A DNA stretch of 38,960 bases from an uncultured Flavobacterium sp. (GTDB lineage Bacteria; Bacteroidota; Bacteroidia; Flavobacteriales; Flavobacteriaceae). This document shows, piece after piece, positions 8,439 to 16,975 of this stretch. Position 1 is the stretch's first letter, and each line of letters opens with the position of its first letter. The stretch spans positions 1 through 38,960 of the forward strand of contig NZ_CANRNX010000015.1 of NCBI RefSeq assembly GCF_947632075.1. Direction: 5' to 3'. Both the position numbers and the translations under genes were made by a program. The notes below the pieces were generated by a model. It worked only from the letters and a program-made list of their open reading frames with translations, searched no databases and was not told the origin of the DNA.

Positions 8439-9788
8439 CTATTGTTGAGGTTTCTTTATTTGAAAAGATTCCATAAATGCTGTTGTATAATTTCCAGCAA
8501 CATAATTCGGATCATCCATTAATTGTCTATGGAATGGAATTGTTGTTTTAATTCCTTCGATTACGAATTCGTCTAAAGCACGTTTCATTTTGCTAATTGC
8601 TTCTTCACGTGTTTGTGCAGTAGTAATTAATTTAGCGATCATTGAATCGTAATTTGGTGGAATTGTATATCCAGAATATACATGTGTATCTAAACGAATC
8701 CCGTGTCCACCTGGTGTGTGTAAAGTTGTAATTTTACCTGGAGATGGTCTGAAATCGTTAAATGGATCTTCAGCGTTGATACGACATTCGATAGAGTGTA
8801 ATTCTGGAAAATAATTTTTACCTGAAATTGGCACTCCAGCCGCAACTAAAATTTGTTCACGTATTAAATCATAATCAATTACTTGTTCAGTAATTGGGTG
8901 TTCTACTTGGATACGAGTGTTCATCTCCATAAAGTAGAAGTTACGATCTTTATCAACTAAGAATTCAATTGTTCCAGCGCCTTCGTATTTAATGTACTCA
9001 GCGGCTTTTACAGCAGCTTCTCCCATTTTGTTACGAAGTTCGTCAGTCATAAACGGTGAAGGAGTTTCTTCTGTTAATTTTTGGTGACGACGTTGAATAG
9101 AACAGTCTCTTTCTGATAAGTGACAGGCTTTTCCGTAAGAATCTCCAACTACTTGAATTTCGATATGGCGTGGGTCAACTATAAGTTTTTCCATGTACAT
9201 TCCGTCGTTTCCGAATGCAGCAGCAGCTTCTTGACGAGCGCTTTCCCAAGCAGTATCAAGATCTTCAACTTTATGTATTTCACGCATTCCTCTACCACCA
9301 CCACCAGCAGTAGCTTTCATCATTACTGGGAAGCCAATTTCTTTAGCTACTTTTTTAGCATGTTCTAAAGATTCTAATAATCCGTCTGAACCTGGAACTG
9401 TAGGTACGCCTGCTGCTTTCATTGTTTCTTTTGCAGTGGCTTTATCTCCCATTTTTTCAATCATTTCGGGAGAAGCACCGATAAATTTGATTCCGTGTTT
9501 TTGACATAATTCTGAAAATTTAGCGTTTTCAGAAAGGAAGCCGTATCCAGGGTGAATTGCGTCTGCATTAGTAATTTCTGCAGCTGCAATGATATTTGCC
9601 ATTTTTAAATAAGACTGTGCGCTTGGAGCTGGTCCAATACAAACAGCCTCGTCTGCAAAACGAACGTGTAAACTATCTGCATCTGCTGTAGAATATACCG
9701 CAACTGTTTTAATGCCCATTTCTCTACAAGTTCTAATTACTCGTAAAGCAATTTCGCCACGGTTAGCTATTAATATTTTTTTAAACAT
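8439..9788 (-). CDS. accC: Acetyl-CoA carboxylase, biotin carboxylase subunit
   Basis: ATP-dependent carboxylation of the biotin carried by AccB, using bicarbonate; first step of fatty acid synthesis. N-terminal domain begins [20 protein letters not shown]. The ATP-grasp glycine loop AGGGGRGMR lies near residues 163-171, and the catalytic and metal-binding region [15 protein letters not shown] near 288-302 is intact. The 449-aa length is typical. It is the last gene of the unit, 63 bases after accB, and is followed directly by a terminator. Confidence 0.97.
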   Translation of the reverse strand: MFKKILIANRGEIALRVIRTCREMGIKTVAVYSTADADSLHVRFADEAVCIGPAPSAQSYLKMANIIAAAEITNADAIHPGYGFLSENAKFSELCQKHGIKFIGASPEMIEKMGDKATAKETMKAAGVPTVPGSDGLLESLEHAKKVAKEIGFPVMMKATAGGGGRGMREIHKVEDLDTAWESARQEAAAAFGNDGMYMEKLIVDPRHIEIQVVGDSYGKACHLSERDCSIQRRHQKLTEETPSPFMTDELRNKMGEAAVKAAEYIKYEGAGTIEFLVDKDRNFYFMEMNTRIQVEHPITEQVIDYDLIREQILVAAGVPISGKNYFPELHSIECRINAEDPFNDFRPSPGKITTLHTPGGHGIRLDTHVYSGYTIPPNYDSMIAKLITTAQTREEAISKMKRALDEFVIEGIKTTIPFHRQLMDDPNYVAGNYTTAFMESFQIKKPQQ

Positions 9789-9796
9789 GTTTCTTT

Positions 9797-9853
9797 AATT
9801 TGAAATTAAACAATTTGAAAATTTGAAATCACTTCAAATGATTATTTCAAATT
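9797..9853. repeat. Repeated and inverted AATTTGAAAT motif in the accB-accC gap
   Basis: The gap contains AATTTGAAATT at 9797-9807, AATTTGAAAATTTGAAAT at 9812-9829 (two overlapping copies), and the inverted form ATTTCAAATT at 9844-9853, which overlaps the accB stop. The copies could pair as a hairpin in the transcript between the two genes. The AT-rich composition makes chance occurrence possible. Confidence 0.55.
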
Positions 9854-10331
9854 AAGATGGATCAACTAAGAATAAAGGTTGATCAAACTCTACTGGAGAA
9901 GCATCATCAACTAAAACTTTAACGATTTTTCCTGTTACTTCAGATTCAATTTCGTTAAATAATTTCATTGCTTCAATCACACATAAAACATCTCCTGTTT
10001 TGATTGTAGATCCAACTTCAACGAATGGAGCTTTATCTGGTGAAGGTTTTCTGTAGAATGTTCCAATAATTGGAGATTTTACTGTGATGTAATTTGAATT
10101 TTCTGCTGCTTCAGTAGCAGCTGGTGCTTCTGCAATTGCAGGTGCTGGTGTTGCGGCAACTGGAGCTACAGCTTGAGCTTGAACAGGTATTTGTTGAATG
10201 TAAGCTGTTTCGGTTGTTCCTTCTGTTGTAGTTTTGATGGTGATTTTAAAATCATCCATTTCTAATTTAACTTCTGTTGCGCCTGATTTAGCAACAAATT
10301 TGATTAAGTTTTGAATTTCTTTAATGTCCAT
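9852..10331 (-). CDS. accB: Acetyl-CoA carboxylase, biotin carboxyl carrier protein
   Basis: Carries biotin between AccC and the carboxyltransferase. It has an N-terminal helix (residues 1-35), an Ala/Pro-rich flexible linker (about 48-78) and a C-terminal biotinyl domain from about residue 80. The biotinylation site is K123 in EAMKLFNEI; the residue after the lysine is Leu rather than the Met of E. coli, as in many Bacteroidota and plastid proteins. The length (159 aa) is normal. It follows fabH by 19 bases. Confidence 0.97.
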   Translation of the reverse strand: MDIKEIQNLIKFVAKSGATEVKLEMDDFKITIKTTTEGTTETAYIQQIPVQAQAVAPVAATPAPAIAEAPAATEAAENSNYITVKSPIIGTFYRKPSPDKAPFVEVGSTIKTGDVLCVIEAMKLFNEIESEVTGKIVKVLVDDASPVEFDQPLFLVDPS

Positions 10332-10350
10332 GTATTTCTAAGTTAGTTTG

Positions 10351-11349
10351 TTAGTTTTTTGTGTAAGCCCATTTTAAATAGATAGAACCCCACGTGAATC
10401 CGCCTCCGAAGGCTGCGAAAATTAAATTATCTCCTTTTTTGAATTTAGATTCAAAATCGTTTAGTAATAAAGGTAGGGTAGCAGAAGTTGTGTTTCCGTA
10501 TTTGTGAATGTTAACTAATACTTTGTCTTCATTTAATCCCATTCTATTTGCTGTAGCGTCAATAATTCTCTTGTTAGCTTGGTGTGCGATTAACCAATCT
10601 ACATCGTCGTGTGATAGGTTATTTCTTTGCATGATTTGTTCGCTCACATCTGACATTCCAGAAACAGCATATTTGAAAACCGTTTTTCCATCTTGATGAA
10701 CAAAATGCTGTTTGTTTTCAACAGTTTCTTTAGAAGCTGGTAAGATTGATCCGCCTGCGTCTATTTTTAGAAATTCTCTTCCAATTCCGTCACTTTTTAA
10801 AATTTCATCTTGTAAGCCTAAGCCTTCGTGATTTGGTTCAAAAAGTACTGCTCCGGCTCCATCTCCAAAAATGATACAAGTTGCGCGATCGGTATAATCT
10901 ATAATTGAAGACATTTTATCTGCTCCTATTAAAAGTACTTTTTTGTATCTACCAGATTCGATGTAAGCAGATGCTGTAGACATTCCGTAAAGAAAGCTTG
11001 AACAAGCCGCTTGTAAATCATAAGCAAATGCATTTGTAGCTCCGATTTGAGTAGCAACGTAAACTCCGGTTGCTGCAACTGGCATATCTGGAGTAGTTGT
11101 AGCCATGATTATTAAATCTATTTCTTTAGGATCGATGCCTGATTTTTCAATTAAATCATTAGCAGCTTTTATTGCCATGTAAGAAGTTCCTTGACCTTCT
11201 TCTTTTAATATTCTTCTCTCTTTAATTCCAGTTCTAGAAGTAATCCATTCATCATTAGTTTCTACAAGAGTTTCTAAAATTGTATTTGATAATACATACT
11301 CAGGTAAATATTTACCAACGGCTGTAATGGCTGCTGTAATCTTTGTCAT
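10351..11349 (-). CDS. fabH: 3-oxoacyl-ACP synthase III
   Basis: Starts fatty acid chains by condensing acetyl-CoA (or a branched starter) with malonyl-ACP. The catalytic triad is C116 (QAACSSF), H256 (IAHQANKRI) and N286 (HKYGNTTSAT). The length of 332 aa is typical. It lies between rpmF and accB in the classic L32-fatty acid cluster. A terminator-like hairpin separates it from rpmF, so it may be expressed at lower level than the ribosomal gene or have its own weak promoter in 11350-11470. Confidence 0.97.
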   Translation of the reverse strand: MTKITAAITAVGKYLPEYVLSNTILETLVETNDEWITSRTGIKERRILKEEGQGTSYMAIKAANDLIEKSGIDPKEIDLIIMATTTPDMPVAATGVYVATQIGATNAFAYDLQAACSSFLYGMSTASAYIESGRYKKVLLIGADKMSSIIDYTDRATCIIFGDGAGAVLFEPNHEGLGLQDEILKSDGIGREFLKIDAGGSILPASKETVENKQHFVHQDGKTVFKYAVSGMSDVSEQIMQRNNLSHDDVDWLIAHQANKRIIDATANRMGLNEDKVLVNIHKYGNTTSATLPLLLNDFESKFKKGDNLIFAAFGGGFTWGSIYLKWAYTKN

Positions 11350-11440
11350 AAGGGTTTACTTTGTATTTTTAAAAAGACCAAAAAGTGTCGAAAATTACAA
11401 AAAAAAAACGAAACTAAGCCTTTTTTTATTCGAATTCATC

Positions 11441-11457
11441 AAAAACGCATCGTTTTT
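11441..11457 (-). terminator. Second, weak hairpin between rpmF and fabH
   Basis: AAAAACG / CGTTTTT with a 3-base loop lies just downstream (minus strand) of the main rpmF terminator. It is short and AT-rich, so it may be a back-up terminator or chance. Confidence 0.35.
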
Positions 11458-11471
11458 AACCAAAACGAAGC

Positions 11472-11502
11472 AAAAAAAAACTCTCACAATCGTGAGAGTT
11501 TT
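11472..11502 (-). terminator. Intrinsic terminator (partial) after rpmF
   Basis: An 11-bp stem (AAAACTCTCAC / GTGAGAGTTTT) with loop AATC is followed on the minus strand by nine T residues. It begins 17 bases after the rpmF stop. Since fabH lies downstream in the same direction, it probably attenuates rather than fully stops transcription. Confidence 0.8.
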
Positions 11503-11519
11503 GCTTTTTTGTAACAAAA

Positions 11520-11714
11520 TTAAGCAACTGCTTCAGTTTTGTCAATAACTACTTGACCTCTGTAGTATAATTTTCCTTCATGCCAGTGAGCTCTGTGGTA
11601 TAAATGAGCTTCACCTGTTGTTGGGCATGTAGCGATTGTTGGAGCTACAGCTTTGTAGTGAGTTCTTCTTTTATCTCTTCTTGTTTTCGAGGTTTTTCTC
11701 TTAGGATGTGCCAT
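11520..11714 (-). CDS. rpmF: 50S ribosomal protein L32
   Basis: Component of the large ribosomal subunit, 64 aa. The basic N-terminus [20 protein letters not shown] is the L32 signature. Only one cysteine remains in the region where zinc-binding versions carry two CxxC pairs ([16 protein letters not shown]), so this is the zinc-free form. It is preceded by DUF177 with a 9-base gap, the usual arrangement across bacteria. Confidence 0.97.
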   Translation of the reverse strand: MAHPKRKTSKTRRDKRRTHYKAVAPTIATCPTTGEAHLYHRAHWHEGKLYYRGQVVIDKTEAVA

Positions 11715-11723
11715 CTTACAATA

Positions 11724-12296
11724 TTATTTATCCGTTAATAGTTGTTTTAATTTATCCCACCTAGGGTCTGTTTCTTTGTTTGTATTCTCTTCTTCTGTTT
11801 CGATTTTATCATCCTCTTCAGAATCAAAATCTAATTCGAAATCATCTTCGTTTAGAAAATCAAAATCGTCTTCGTCGAAATCGTCTTCTACTACGTCTGG
11901 ATGAACTCTTTTTTGAGGAACTGAAAGAACTACCATTTCATAAATGTATTGTGCTACATTGATTTGATGTTCTCCGTGAGGAATTATTAATAATTCTTCG
12001 TTATCGTTATTAAATTCCTCGCCAAATTTAACTATTAAATTTATATTTCCTTCTATTTCTAGATCGAAATCTTCGTTAGTTACATCGCAAGGTACATTAA
12101 CTGTTCCGGTGTGATTGAATGAAAGTTCAAGTAATGTAGATTTCTTATTTAAAAGGATATCTACTTTTACATCTACTTCATTGTAATCGTCATATTCGAA
12201 AATATCAAAAAATGATTTGTCGATATGAAATTCAAATTGATGTTTTCCGTCTTTTAATCCTATAAAGGGAATTAAAAAATCATTTTCAGTTACCAT
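11724..12296 (-). CDS. DUF177 (YceD) family protein
   Basis: A protein of the family that regularly precedes rpmF; members are linked to 23S rRNA accumulation, but the molecular role is not settled. At 190 aa, the beta-rich N-terminal domain includes the family motif around VNVPCDVTNEDFDLEI (about residues 67-82). The tail from about residue 133 to 170 is extremely acidic, with repeated DDFD/EDDFE units, then ends DPRWDKLKQLL, a common family ending. It is the first gene of the unit, 20 bases below a consensus promoter. Confidence 0.9.
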   Translation of the reverse strand: MVTENDFLIPFIGLKDGKHQFEFHIDKSFFDIFEYDDYNEVDVKVDILLNKKSTLLELSFNHTGTVNVPCDVTNEDFDLEIEGNINLIVKFGEEFNNDNEELLIIPHGEHQINVAQYIYEMVVLSVPQKRVHPDVVEDDFDEDDFDFLNEDDFELDFDSEEDDKIETEEENTNKETDPRWDKLKQLLTDK

Positions 12297-12316
12297 AACG
12301 GATCTATTTGAGCGTG

Positions 12317-12344
12317 CAAAGATAAAAAAATATTATTATAACAA
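12317..12344 (-). promoter_or_regulatory. Bacteroidota-type promoter of DUF177-rpmF-fabH-accB-accC
   Basis: On the minus strand there is TTG (12344-12342), a 17-base spacer and TATCTTTG (12324-12317). Transcription would start near 12310, about 14 bases before the DUF177 ATG. The spacer is at the short end of the known range. It makes the cluster independent of pdxA. Confidence 0.72.
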
Positions 12345-12369
12345 ATGTGTTATCAACATTTTTTTGTTG

Positions 12370-13416
12370 TTAATTTTTATTTATCTCGTAAAGCGGGTTC
12401 TCTTTACTTTTTAAATACGCGTTTCTATTTTTATAAATATCTAAAGCTGTGTAAATGGCTTCTGTAAACGATGAGTGTTTTGCTTTGTCTTGGCCAGCGA
12501 TATCGTATGCGGTTCCGTGGTCTGGTGAAGTTCGAATTTTTTCTAATCCTGCTGTGTAGTTTACACCTTCGCCAAATGATATTGATTTGAACGGAATCAA
12601 TCCTTGATCGTGATAACAAGCAATTACTGCATCGTAATTATTGTATTGTTCGTTTCCAAAAAATGCATCTGCAGAAAATGGACCGTTAACAATATAGCCT
12701 TCGTTTAAAAGTTCTTTAATAGTTGGGAAGATTGTTTCAATTTCTTCTTTTCCTATAACGCCTTGGTCGCCACTATGTGGATTTAATCCTAAGATAGCAA
12801 TTTTTGGTTTTAAGATATTAAAGTCTTGTATTAAACTTTGGTTAATTGTTTTTACTTTTTGTTTGATTAATTCCGGAGTTATTGCTTCTGAAACTTCGTT
12901 AAGAGGCAAATGATCGGTTAAAAGACCTACTCTTAAATTTTCTGAAATCATAAGCATTAACGCTTCGCCGTCAATTTCTTGATTTAAATAATCTGTATGT
13001 CCAGGAAATTGAAAATCTTCAGACTGAATGTTGTATTTGTTTATAGGAGCGGTTACTAATAAATCAATTTTATTATTTTTTAAAGCTTCAGTTGCTGCTA
13101 TAAACGATTTAATAGCATATTTACCAACATTGTCGTCTGACTTTCCTGGTTCGATATTTACACCTTCTTTCCAAACATTTAAAACATTTATTTTTCCTAA
13201 TTGAATTTGGCTTAAATTATCTATACCGTGAACAGATATCGTACAACCTACTAGTTTACGTATAAAAGAAATAAGTTTGGCATTAGCGAAGATAACAGGT
13301 GTGCAAAGTTCCATCATTCTTGTGTCTTCTAAAGACTTAAGAATTACTTCTGGACCAATGCCGTTCATATCTCCAATAGATATACCTACTATTATATTTT
13401 CTCCTTTTTTACACAT
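12370..13416 (-). CDS. pdxA: 4-hydroxythreonine-4-phosphate dehydrogenase
   Basis: NAD-dependent oxidation step in the DXP-dependent route to pyridoxal phosphate (vitamin B6). The N-terminal ISIGDMNGIGPEVILK is typical. Metal-ligand histidines are at H169 (LTDHLPLNE), H214 (NPHSGD) and H269 (CYHDQGLIPFK), corresponding to the three metal histidines of the E. coli enzyme. The PGHTDYLNQE motif lies near 138-147. The length of 348 aa is normal. It diverges from ribE across only 55 bases. Confidence 0.95.
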   Translation of the reverse strand: MCKKGENIIVGISIGDMNGIGPEVILKSLEDTRMMELCTPVIFANAKLISFIRKLVGCTISVHGIDNLSQIQLGKINVLNVWKEGVNIEPGKSDDNVGKYAIKSFIAATEALKNNKIDLLVTAPINKYNIQSEDFQFPGHTDYLNQEIDGEALMLMISENLRVGLLTDHLPLNEVSEAITPELIKQKVKTINQSLIQDFNILKPKIAILGLNPHSGDQGVIGKEEIETIFPTIKELLNEGYIVNGPFSADAFFGNEQYNNYDAVIACYHDQGLIPFKSISFGEGVNYTAGLEKIRTSPDHGTAYDIAGQDKAKHSSFTEAIYTALDIYKNRNAYLKSKENPLYEINKN

Positions 13417-13471
13417 AATTAAATTTAATTATTGCTAATTTAGCTGCAAATTTAGTAAAATAAATCAAGAT

Positions 13472-14062
13472 ATGTTTACTGGTATTATTGAAACCTTTGG
13501 AGTAGTTAAAGATATTGTTCGTGAAAACGAGAACATTCATTTGTTTATTGATTCAAAAATCACTTCTGAACTTAAGATTGATCAAAGCGTTGCACATAAT
13601 GGAATTTGTTTAACTGTGGTTGCAATTGAAGATTCTGTTTATAAAGTTACTGCAATTAAAGAAACTATTGAAAAAACGACCATTGGAAATTGGCAAGTTG
13701 GAAGCTTAGTGAATTTAGAACGTGCTATGTTAATGGGGGCACGTTTAGATGGACATATTGTTCAAGGCCATGTTGACCAAACAGCTAAATGCATTGGTAT
13801 TGAAGATGCTAATGGAAGTATTTATTTTACATTTGAATACGATTTTTCTAAAAATAACATAACTATTGAAAAAGGTTCAATAACTATTGACGGAACAAGT
13901 TTAACTGTTGTGAATTCAGGAAAAAATACTTTTAGCGTTGCTATTATTCCATATACATTAGAAAATACTTTGTTTAAAACGTATGAAATGGGAACAGAAG
14001 TTAATTTAGAGTTTGATGTAGTTGGAAAATATGTTTCCAAACTACTGAGTTTAAAACAATAA
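13472..14062 (+). CDS. ribE: Riboflavin synthase, alpha chain
   Basis: Dismutation of two 6,7-dimethyl-8-ribityllumazine molecules to riboflavin. Two lumazine-binding repeats are visible: the first begins MFTGIIETFG and the second near residue 90 with GARLDGHIVQGHVDQ. The length of 196 aa is typical. It is a single plus-strand gene between two minus-strand blocks and ends in a hairpin shared with the convergent carbonic anhydrase gene. No FMN riboswitch fits in the short upstream gap. Confidence 0.96.
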   Translation: MFTGIIETFGVVKDIVRENENIHLFIDSKITSELKIDQSVAHNGICLTVVAIEDSVYKVTAIKETIEKTTIGNWQVGSLVNLERAMLMGARLDGHIVQGHVDQTAKCIGIEDANGSIYFTFEYDFSKNNITIEKGSITIDGTSLTVVNSGKNTFSVAIIPYTLENTLFKTYEMGTEVNLEFDVVGKYVSKLLSLKQ

Positions 14063-14063
14063 T

Positions 14064-14092
14064 AATAAATCCAGCTTTTAGCTGGATTTATT
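14064..14092. terminator. Hairpin between convergent ribE and carbonic anhydrase genes
   Basis: A perfect 12-bp stem (AATAAATCCAGC / GCTGGATTTATT) with a 5-base TTTTA loop lies right after the ribE stop. No long T-run follows on either strand, so it is a less certain terminator than others here, but its place between convergent genes fits. Confidence 0.6.
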
Positions 14093-14114
14093 ACATAACT
14101 AAAATTAAAAAGTT

Positions 14115-14750
14115 TTACAACCAAGTTACTGCACCTGTTTCAACACAGTAGTTCGCTCCAACAATTTTAATTTTACTTTCTTTTTCTAAATTATTTAATG
14201 TTGTGCTTTCCTTGCGGATTTCTTTAATAGTTTCAAGAACATTTTGATGATTTAAACGTTCTAATAAATCTGAGTTTTTAGATGAACGTTCTTCCCCGTC
14301 TTGAATAATTTCATTGATTATTGGATTAAAACGATTTACTAAATGACTTAAGTTTTTCATTTCTGTAGCGTTTATAGCTTCGGCATCTAAACCGCCTTTT
14401 AAAGCGCCACATTTCGTATGGCCTAAAACCACAATTAATTTAGATCCTGCTACATTTGCACCAAATTCCATAGAACCCAAAATATCTTGATTTACAAAAT
14501 TTCCTGCAATTCTAACACTGAAAATATCACCTAAACCTTGGTCAAAAATAAGTTCTGCAGAGGTGCGACTGTCAATACAACTTAAAATTACAGCAAATGG
14601 CCATTGACCTTCTCTGGTGTCATTCACTTGTTCTAACAAATTTCTGTTAACCTTAAGGTTGTTTACAAATCTAATATTACCTTCTTTTAAAAATTCTAAT
14701 GCTTTTTCTGGTGAGATTGTAGATTGTGTTTCTGATGTATGTGTTTTCAT
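14115..14750 (-). CDS. Beta-class carbonic anhydrase
   Basis: Reversible hydration of CO2 to bicarbonate. Zinc ligands C58, H111 and C114 are visible, and the catalytic dyad D60-R62 is intact (SCIDSRTSAE; LGHTKCGALKGG). There is no signal peptide, so it is cytoplasmic. At 211 aa it matches the family. It lies 32 bases after a SulP transporter gene in the same direction, suggesting a joint role in bicarbonate supply, for example for the biotin carboxylase encoded nearby; that link is inference. Confidence 0.94.
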   Translation of the reverse strand: MKTHTSETQSTISPEKALEFLKEGNIRFVNNLKVNRNLLEQVNDTREGQWPFAVILSCIDSRTSAELIFDQGLGDIFSVRIAGNFVNQDILGSMEFGANVAGSKLIVVLGHTKCGALKGGLDAEAINATEMKNLSHLVNRFNPIINEIIQDGEERSSKNSDLLERLNHQNVLETIKEIRKESTTLNNLEKESKIKIVGANYCVETGAVTWL

Positions 14751-14774
14751 AATATATATATCTTAATAAGTATG

Positions 14775-14796
14775 GCGGCTATTTAAATAGCTCCGC
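14775..14796. repeat. Palindrome across the end of the SulP gene
   Basis: GCGGCTATTTAAATAGCTCCGC forms a 12-bp perfect core (CTATTTAAATAG) extended by GCGG/CCGC with one bulged base. It spans the SulP stop codon and could form an intercistronic hairpin before the carbonic anhydrase gene. Confidence 0.5.
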
Positions 14797-16375
14797 TATG
14801 TGTTATGTTAATGTGTGAGCTTTGGTTTTCTTCGTATTCTTTATAAGAAGTTTTAAAGCCAATTAATTTTACGGTAATATTTTCTTCTTTAGCTCTTACG
14901 TTAGCAAAATCTTGAATTAAATCTAATACATCAGTTGCTATGTAAGAAGTTTCAGAGGCGTTGATGGTTACTTTAGAACCAGGTCTTACATTTTTGATGG
15001 TTTTTTTAATAGCAGCTTTATTTAAGAAAGAAACCTCTTCCGCTAATTTAATGGTGAAATCTTCTGTTTCATTTAATTTTTCACGACTTAAATAATAAGC
15101 TCTTTTCATGTTTCCTTGTAGGATATAAATGATAGAAATTACCAAACCAATAGCCACGCCTTTTAATAAATCTGTGAAGACTATAGCAATGATTGTAGCG
15201 ATAAACGGAATGAATTGATATTTTCCGTTATGCCAAAAATGTATGAAAGTAGCAGGCTTTGCTAATTTATAACCAACTAAAATTAGTACTGCAGCTAATG
15301 TTGCAAGTGGAATTAAATTTAAGATAAACGGTATTGATATTACACAAACTAATAAAAGGATTCCGTGAATAATTGTTGAAGTTTTTGAAGTCGCACCTGC
15401 ATTAGCATTTGCAGAGCTACGAACAACTACAGAAGTCATGGGTAAACCTCCAATTATCGAACTAATTAAATTTCCTATTCCTTGAGCTTTTAATTCTAAG
15501 TTTGTATCTGTAATTCTTCTTTTAGAATCTAACCTATCAGAAGCTTCAATACATAATAAAGTTTCAATTGAAGCAACAATTGCAATCGTTGCGCCAACAA
15601 TCCAAACTTGCGGATTTGCAAAGCCTGCAAAATCTGGCATTGTAATTAAATTTTTAAAATCTTCTGCACTTTGCGGAACAGGAAGTGTAACAAGGTGTTC
15701 TGAACTTATTGCAAAGTTACTACCCGTTGTAATGAATATTTGGTTAAGAATAATTCCAGCAATTACTGCTACTAATGCACCTGGGAGCATTTTAATTTTT
15801 TTTAAAGCTGCTACGTTTTCCCAAGTTAATAAAATAGCCATTGAAACTAATGTTACAATTACTGCTCCGCTATGTATTGATGTGAATAATTCTGAGAAAT
15901 AAGCAGGGTTAAAACCGTTGTCAAATAAAGTTAGATTTCCTTCATAATCTTTATCGAAGCCTAAAGCGTGAGGAATTTGTTTTAGAATAATAATGATACC
16001 AATTCCGGCTAACATGCCTTCGATAACATTGTTAGGAAAGTAATTTGAAATACTTCCGGCACGTATAAATCCTAAAACCAATTGTATAATTCCTGCAATT
16101 AATCCTGCAGTTAGGAATAATTCAAAAGTTCCTAATTCTGTTATTGCAGAAACGATGATTGCCGTTAAACCTGCAGCTGGACCTGTTACACTAATATTTG
16201 AATTGCTAATAAAACCAACAACAAGACCTCCAATTATTCCAGAGATAATTCCTGATAAGGGTGGTGCGCCAGATGCTAATGCAATTCCCAAACATAAAGG
16301 AAGAGCAACTAAAAACACAACTAATCCTGGGGCGAAATTTTGAGAAATTCCGCTCTTAATATTTTTTAAAATCAT
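14783..16375 (-). CDS. SulP-family anion transporter with STAS domain
   Basis: Inner-membrane carrier of the SLC26/SulP family, 530 aa. The first 410 residues contain about 10-12 hydrophobic helices, including the family region ISVTGPAAGLTAIIVSA near residues 61-77, which lines the substrate site. A C-terminal STAS domain follows (about 430-515), with INASETSYIATDVLDLI near 470-486. Family members carry sulfate, bicarbonate or dicarboxylates. Linkage to a carbonic anhydrase gene favours bicarbonate, but the sequence alone cannot decide between substrates. Confidence 0.92.
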   Translation of the reverse strand: MILKNIKSGISQNFAPGLVVFLVALPLCLGIALASGAPPLSGIISGIIGGLVVGFISNSNISVTGPAAGLTAIIVSAITELGTFELFLTAGLIAGIIQLVLGFIRAGSISNYFPNNVIEGMLAGIGIIIILKQIPHALGFDKDYEGNLTLFDNGFNPAYFSELFTSIHSGAVIVTLVSMAILLTWENVAALKKIKMLPGALVAVIAGIILNQIFITTGSNFAISSEHLVTLPVPQSAEDFKNLITMPDFAGFANPQVWIVGATIAIVASIETLLCIEASDRLDSKRRITDTNLELKAQGIGNLISSIIGGLPMTSVVVRSSANANAGATSKTSTIIHGILLLVCVISIPFILNLIPLATLAAVLILVGYKLAKPATFIHFWHNGKYQFIPFIATIIAIVFTDLLKGVAIGLVISIIYILQGNMKRAYYLSREKLNETEDFTIKLAEEVSFLNKAAIKKTIKNVRPGSKVTINASETSYIATDVLDLIQDFANVRAKEENITVKLIGFKTSYKEYEENQSSHINITHSGAI

Positions 16376-16444
16376 AAGAAAAAATTAAGTTTAAACATAA
16401 TGTATGATTCCAGATGTAAAACATTGGAAATAAACTGTTGAAAC

Positions 16445-16756
16445 TTAAATTAATTCAGGAGGCGGTGATGGAATTTTCAACACTAAATCATCATTTATAG
16501 AAAGTTTTGTTTCTATAAGAAATTCATTTTTGTAGACAGCATCGGTGTTATAAAAAGGAGTGAAAAATAGTGAGAGAAATTTTAGATCTTCTTCTTCAGA
16601 AAAAGAATTCAGATTTGAATTTGAAGAGTGAGTTTCTTCTTCAGGCGTAGAAAAGCTTATTGTAGGTAAACTAATATCTGTTACCAACGCAAGAGTCGGA
16701 GCTGATATGAAATTTACAAAAACGAATAATAATAAAATATTTATTGCTTTAACCAT
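16445..16756 (-). CDS. Small exported protein of unknown function
   Basis: I do not recognise this 103-aa protein. It begins with a clear signal peptide (MVKAINILLLFVFVNFISAP and so on, cleavage probably after residues 20-25). A Ser/Glu/Asn-rich stretch follows (about 37-57), then a short hydrophobic and aromatic segment (LKFLSLFFTPFYN, near 58-70). It ends in a proline motif, IPSPPPELI. There is no cysteine, so it is not a lipoprotein. It lies 69 bases upstream of the SulP gene in the same direction and may be co-transcribed. Confidence 0.7.
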   Translation of the reverse strand: MVKAINILLLFVFVNFISAPTLALVTDISLPTISFSTPEEETHSSNSNLNSFSEEEDLKFLSLFFTPFYNTDAVYKNEFLIETKLSINDDLVLKIPSPPPELI

Positions 16757-16927
16757 GTCGCTAAATTAATTCATAAATTAAAAAAAATAATACATGAGAA
16801 AAAAAATATGAAAATTTTAACGTGTTTTTATTTACTCTGTAACGGATCTTGATTTTAGTTATTAAAAAAATAACTGAACTTTGTTTTTTTTGTATACTAT
16901 TTAATATATCACTCAGTTTAATTGTTA

Positions 16928-16935
16928 TAATTTTG
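16928..16935 (+). promoter_or_regulatory. Possible -7 element of the LD-carboxypeptidase gene
   Basis: TAATTTTG matches TAnnTTTG and lies 41 bases before the ATG at 16976. No TTG is found at the right distance upstream, so support is only partial. The surrounding 219-base gap (16757-16975) is very AT-rich and shows nothing else I can name. Confidence 0.3.
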
Positions 16936-16975
16936 TACTAACATTTTTTATGTGTGATAATTTTCTTTTTTAATT

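Noticed and set aside
11327..11548. A plus-strand frame over the fabH-rpmF gap
   Set aside because: It is Lys/Phe-rich, reads through the rpmF terminator hairpin and overlaps both genes antisense; a product of A/T runs.
13417..13471. FMN riboswitch or a consensus promoter between pdxA and ribE
   Set aside because: The gap is 55 bases, too short for the riboswitch; a TAAATTTG-like element toward pdxA lacks a -33 partner.
13822..14124. A 100-codon minus-strand frame opposite ribE
   Set aside because: It covers the conserved second half of ribE and the terminator hairpin; no protein features.
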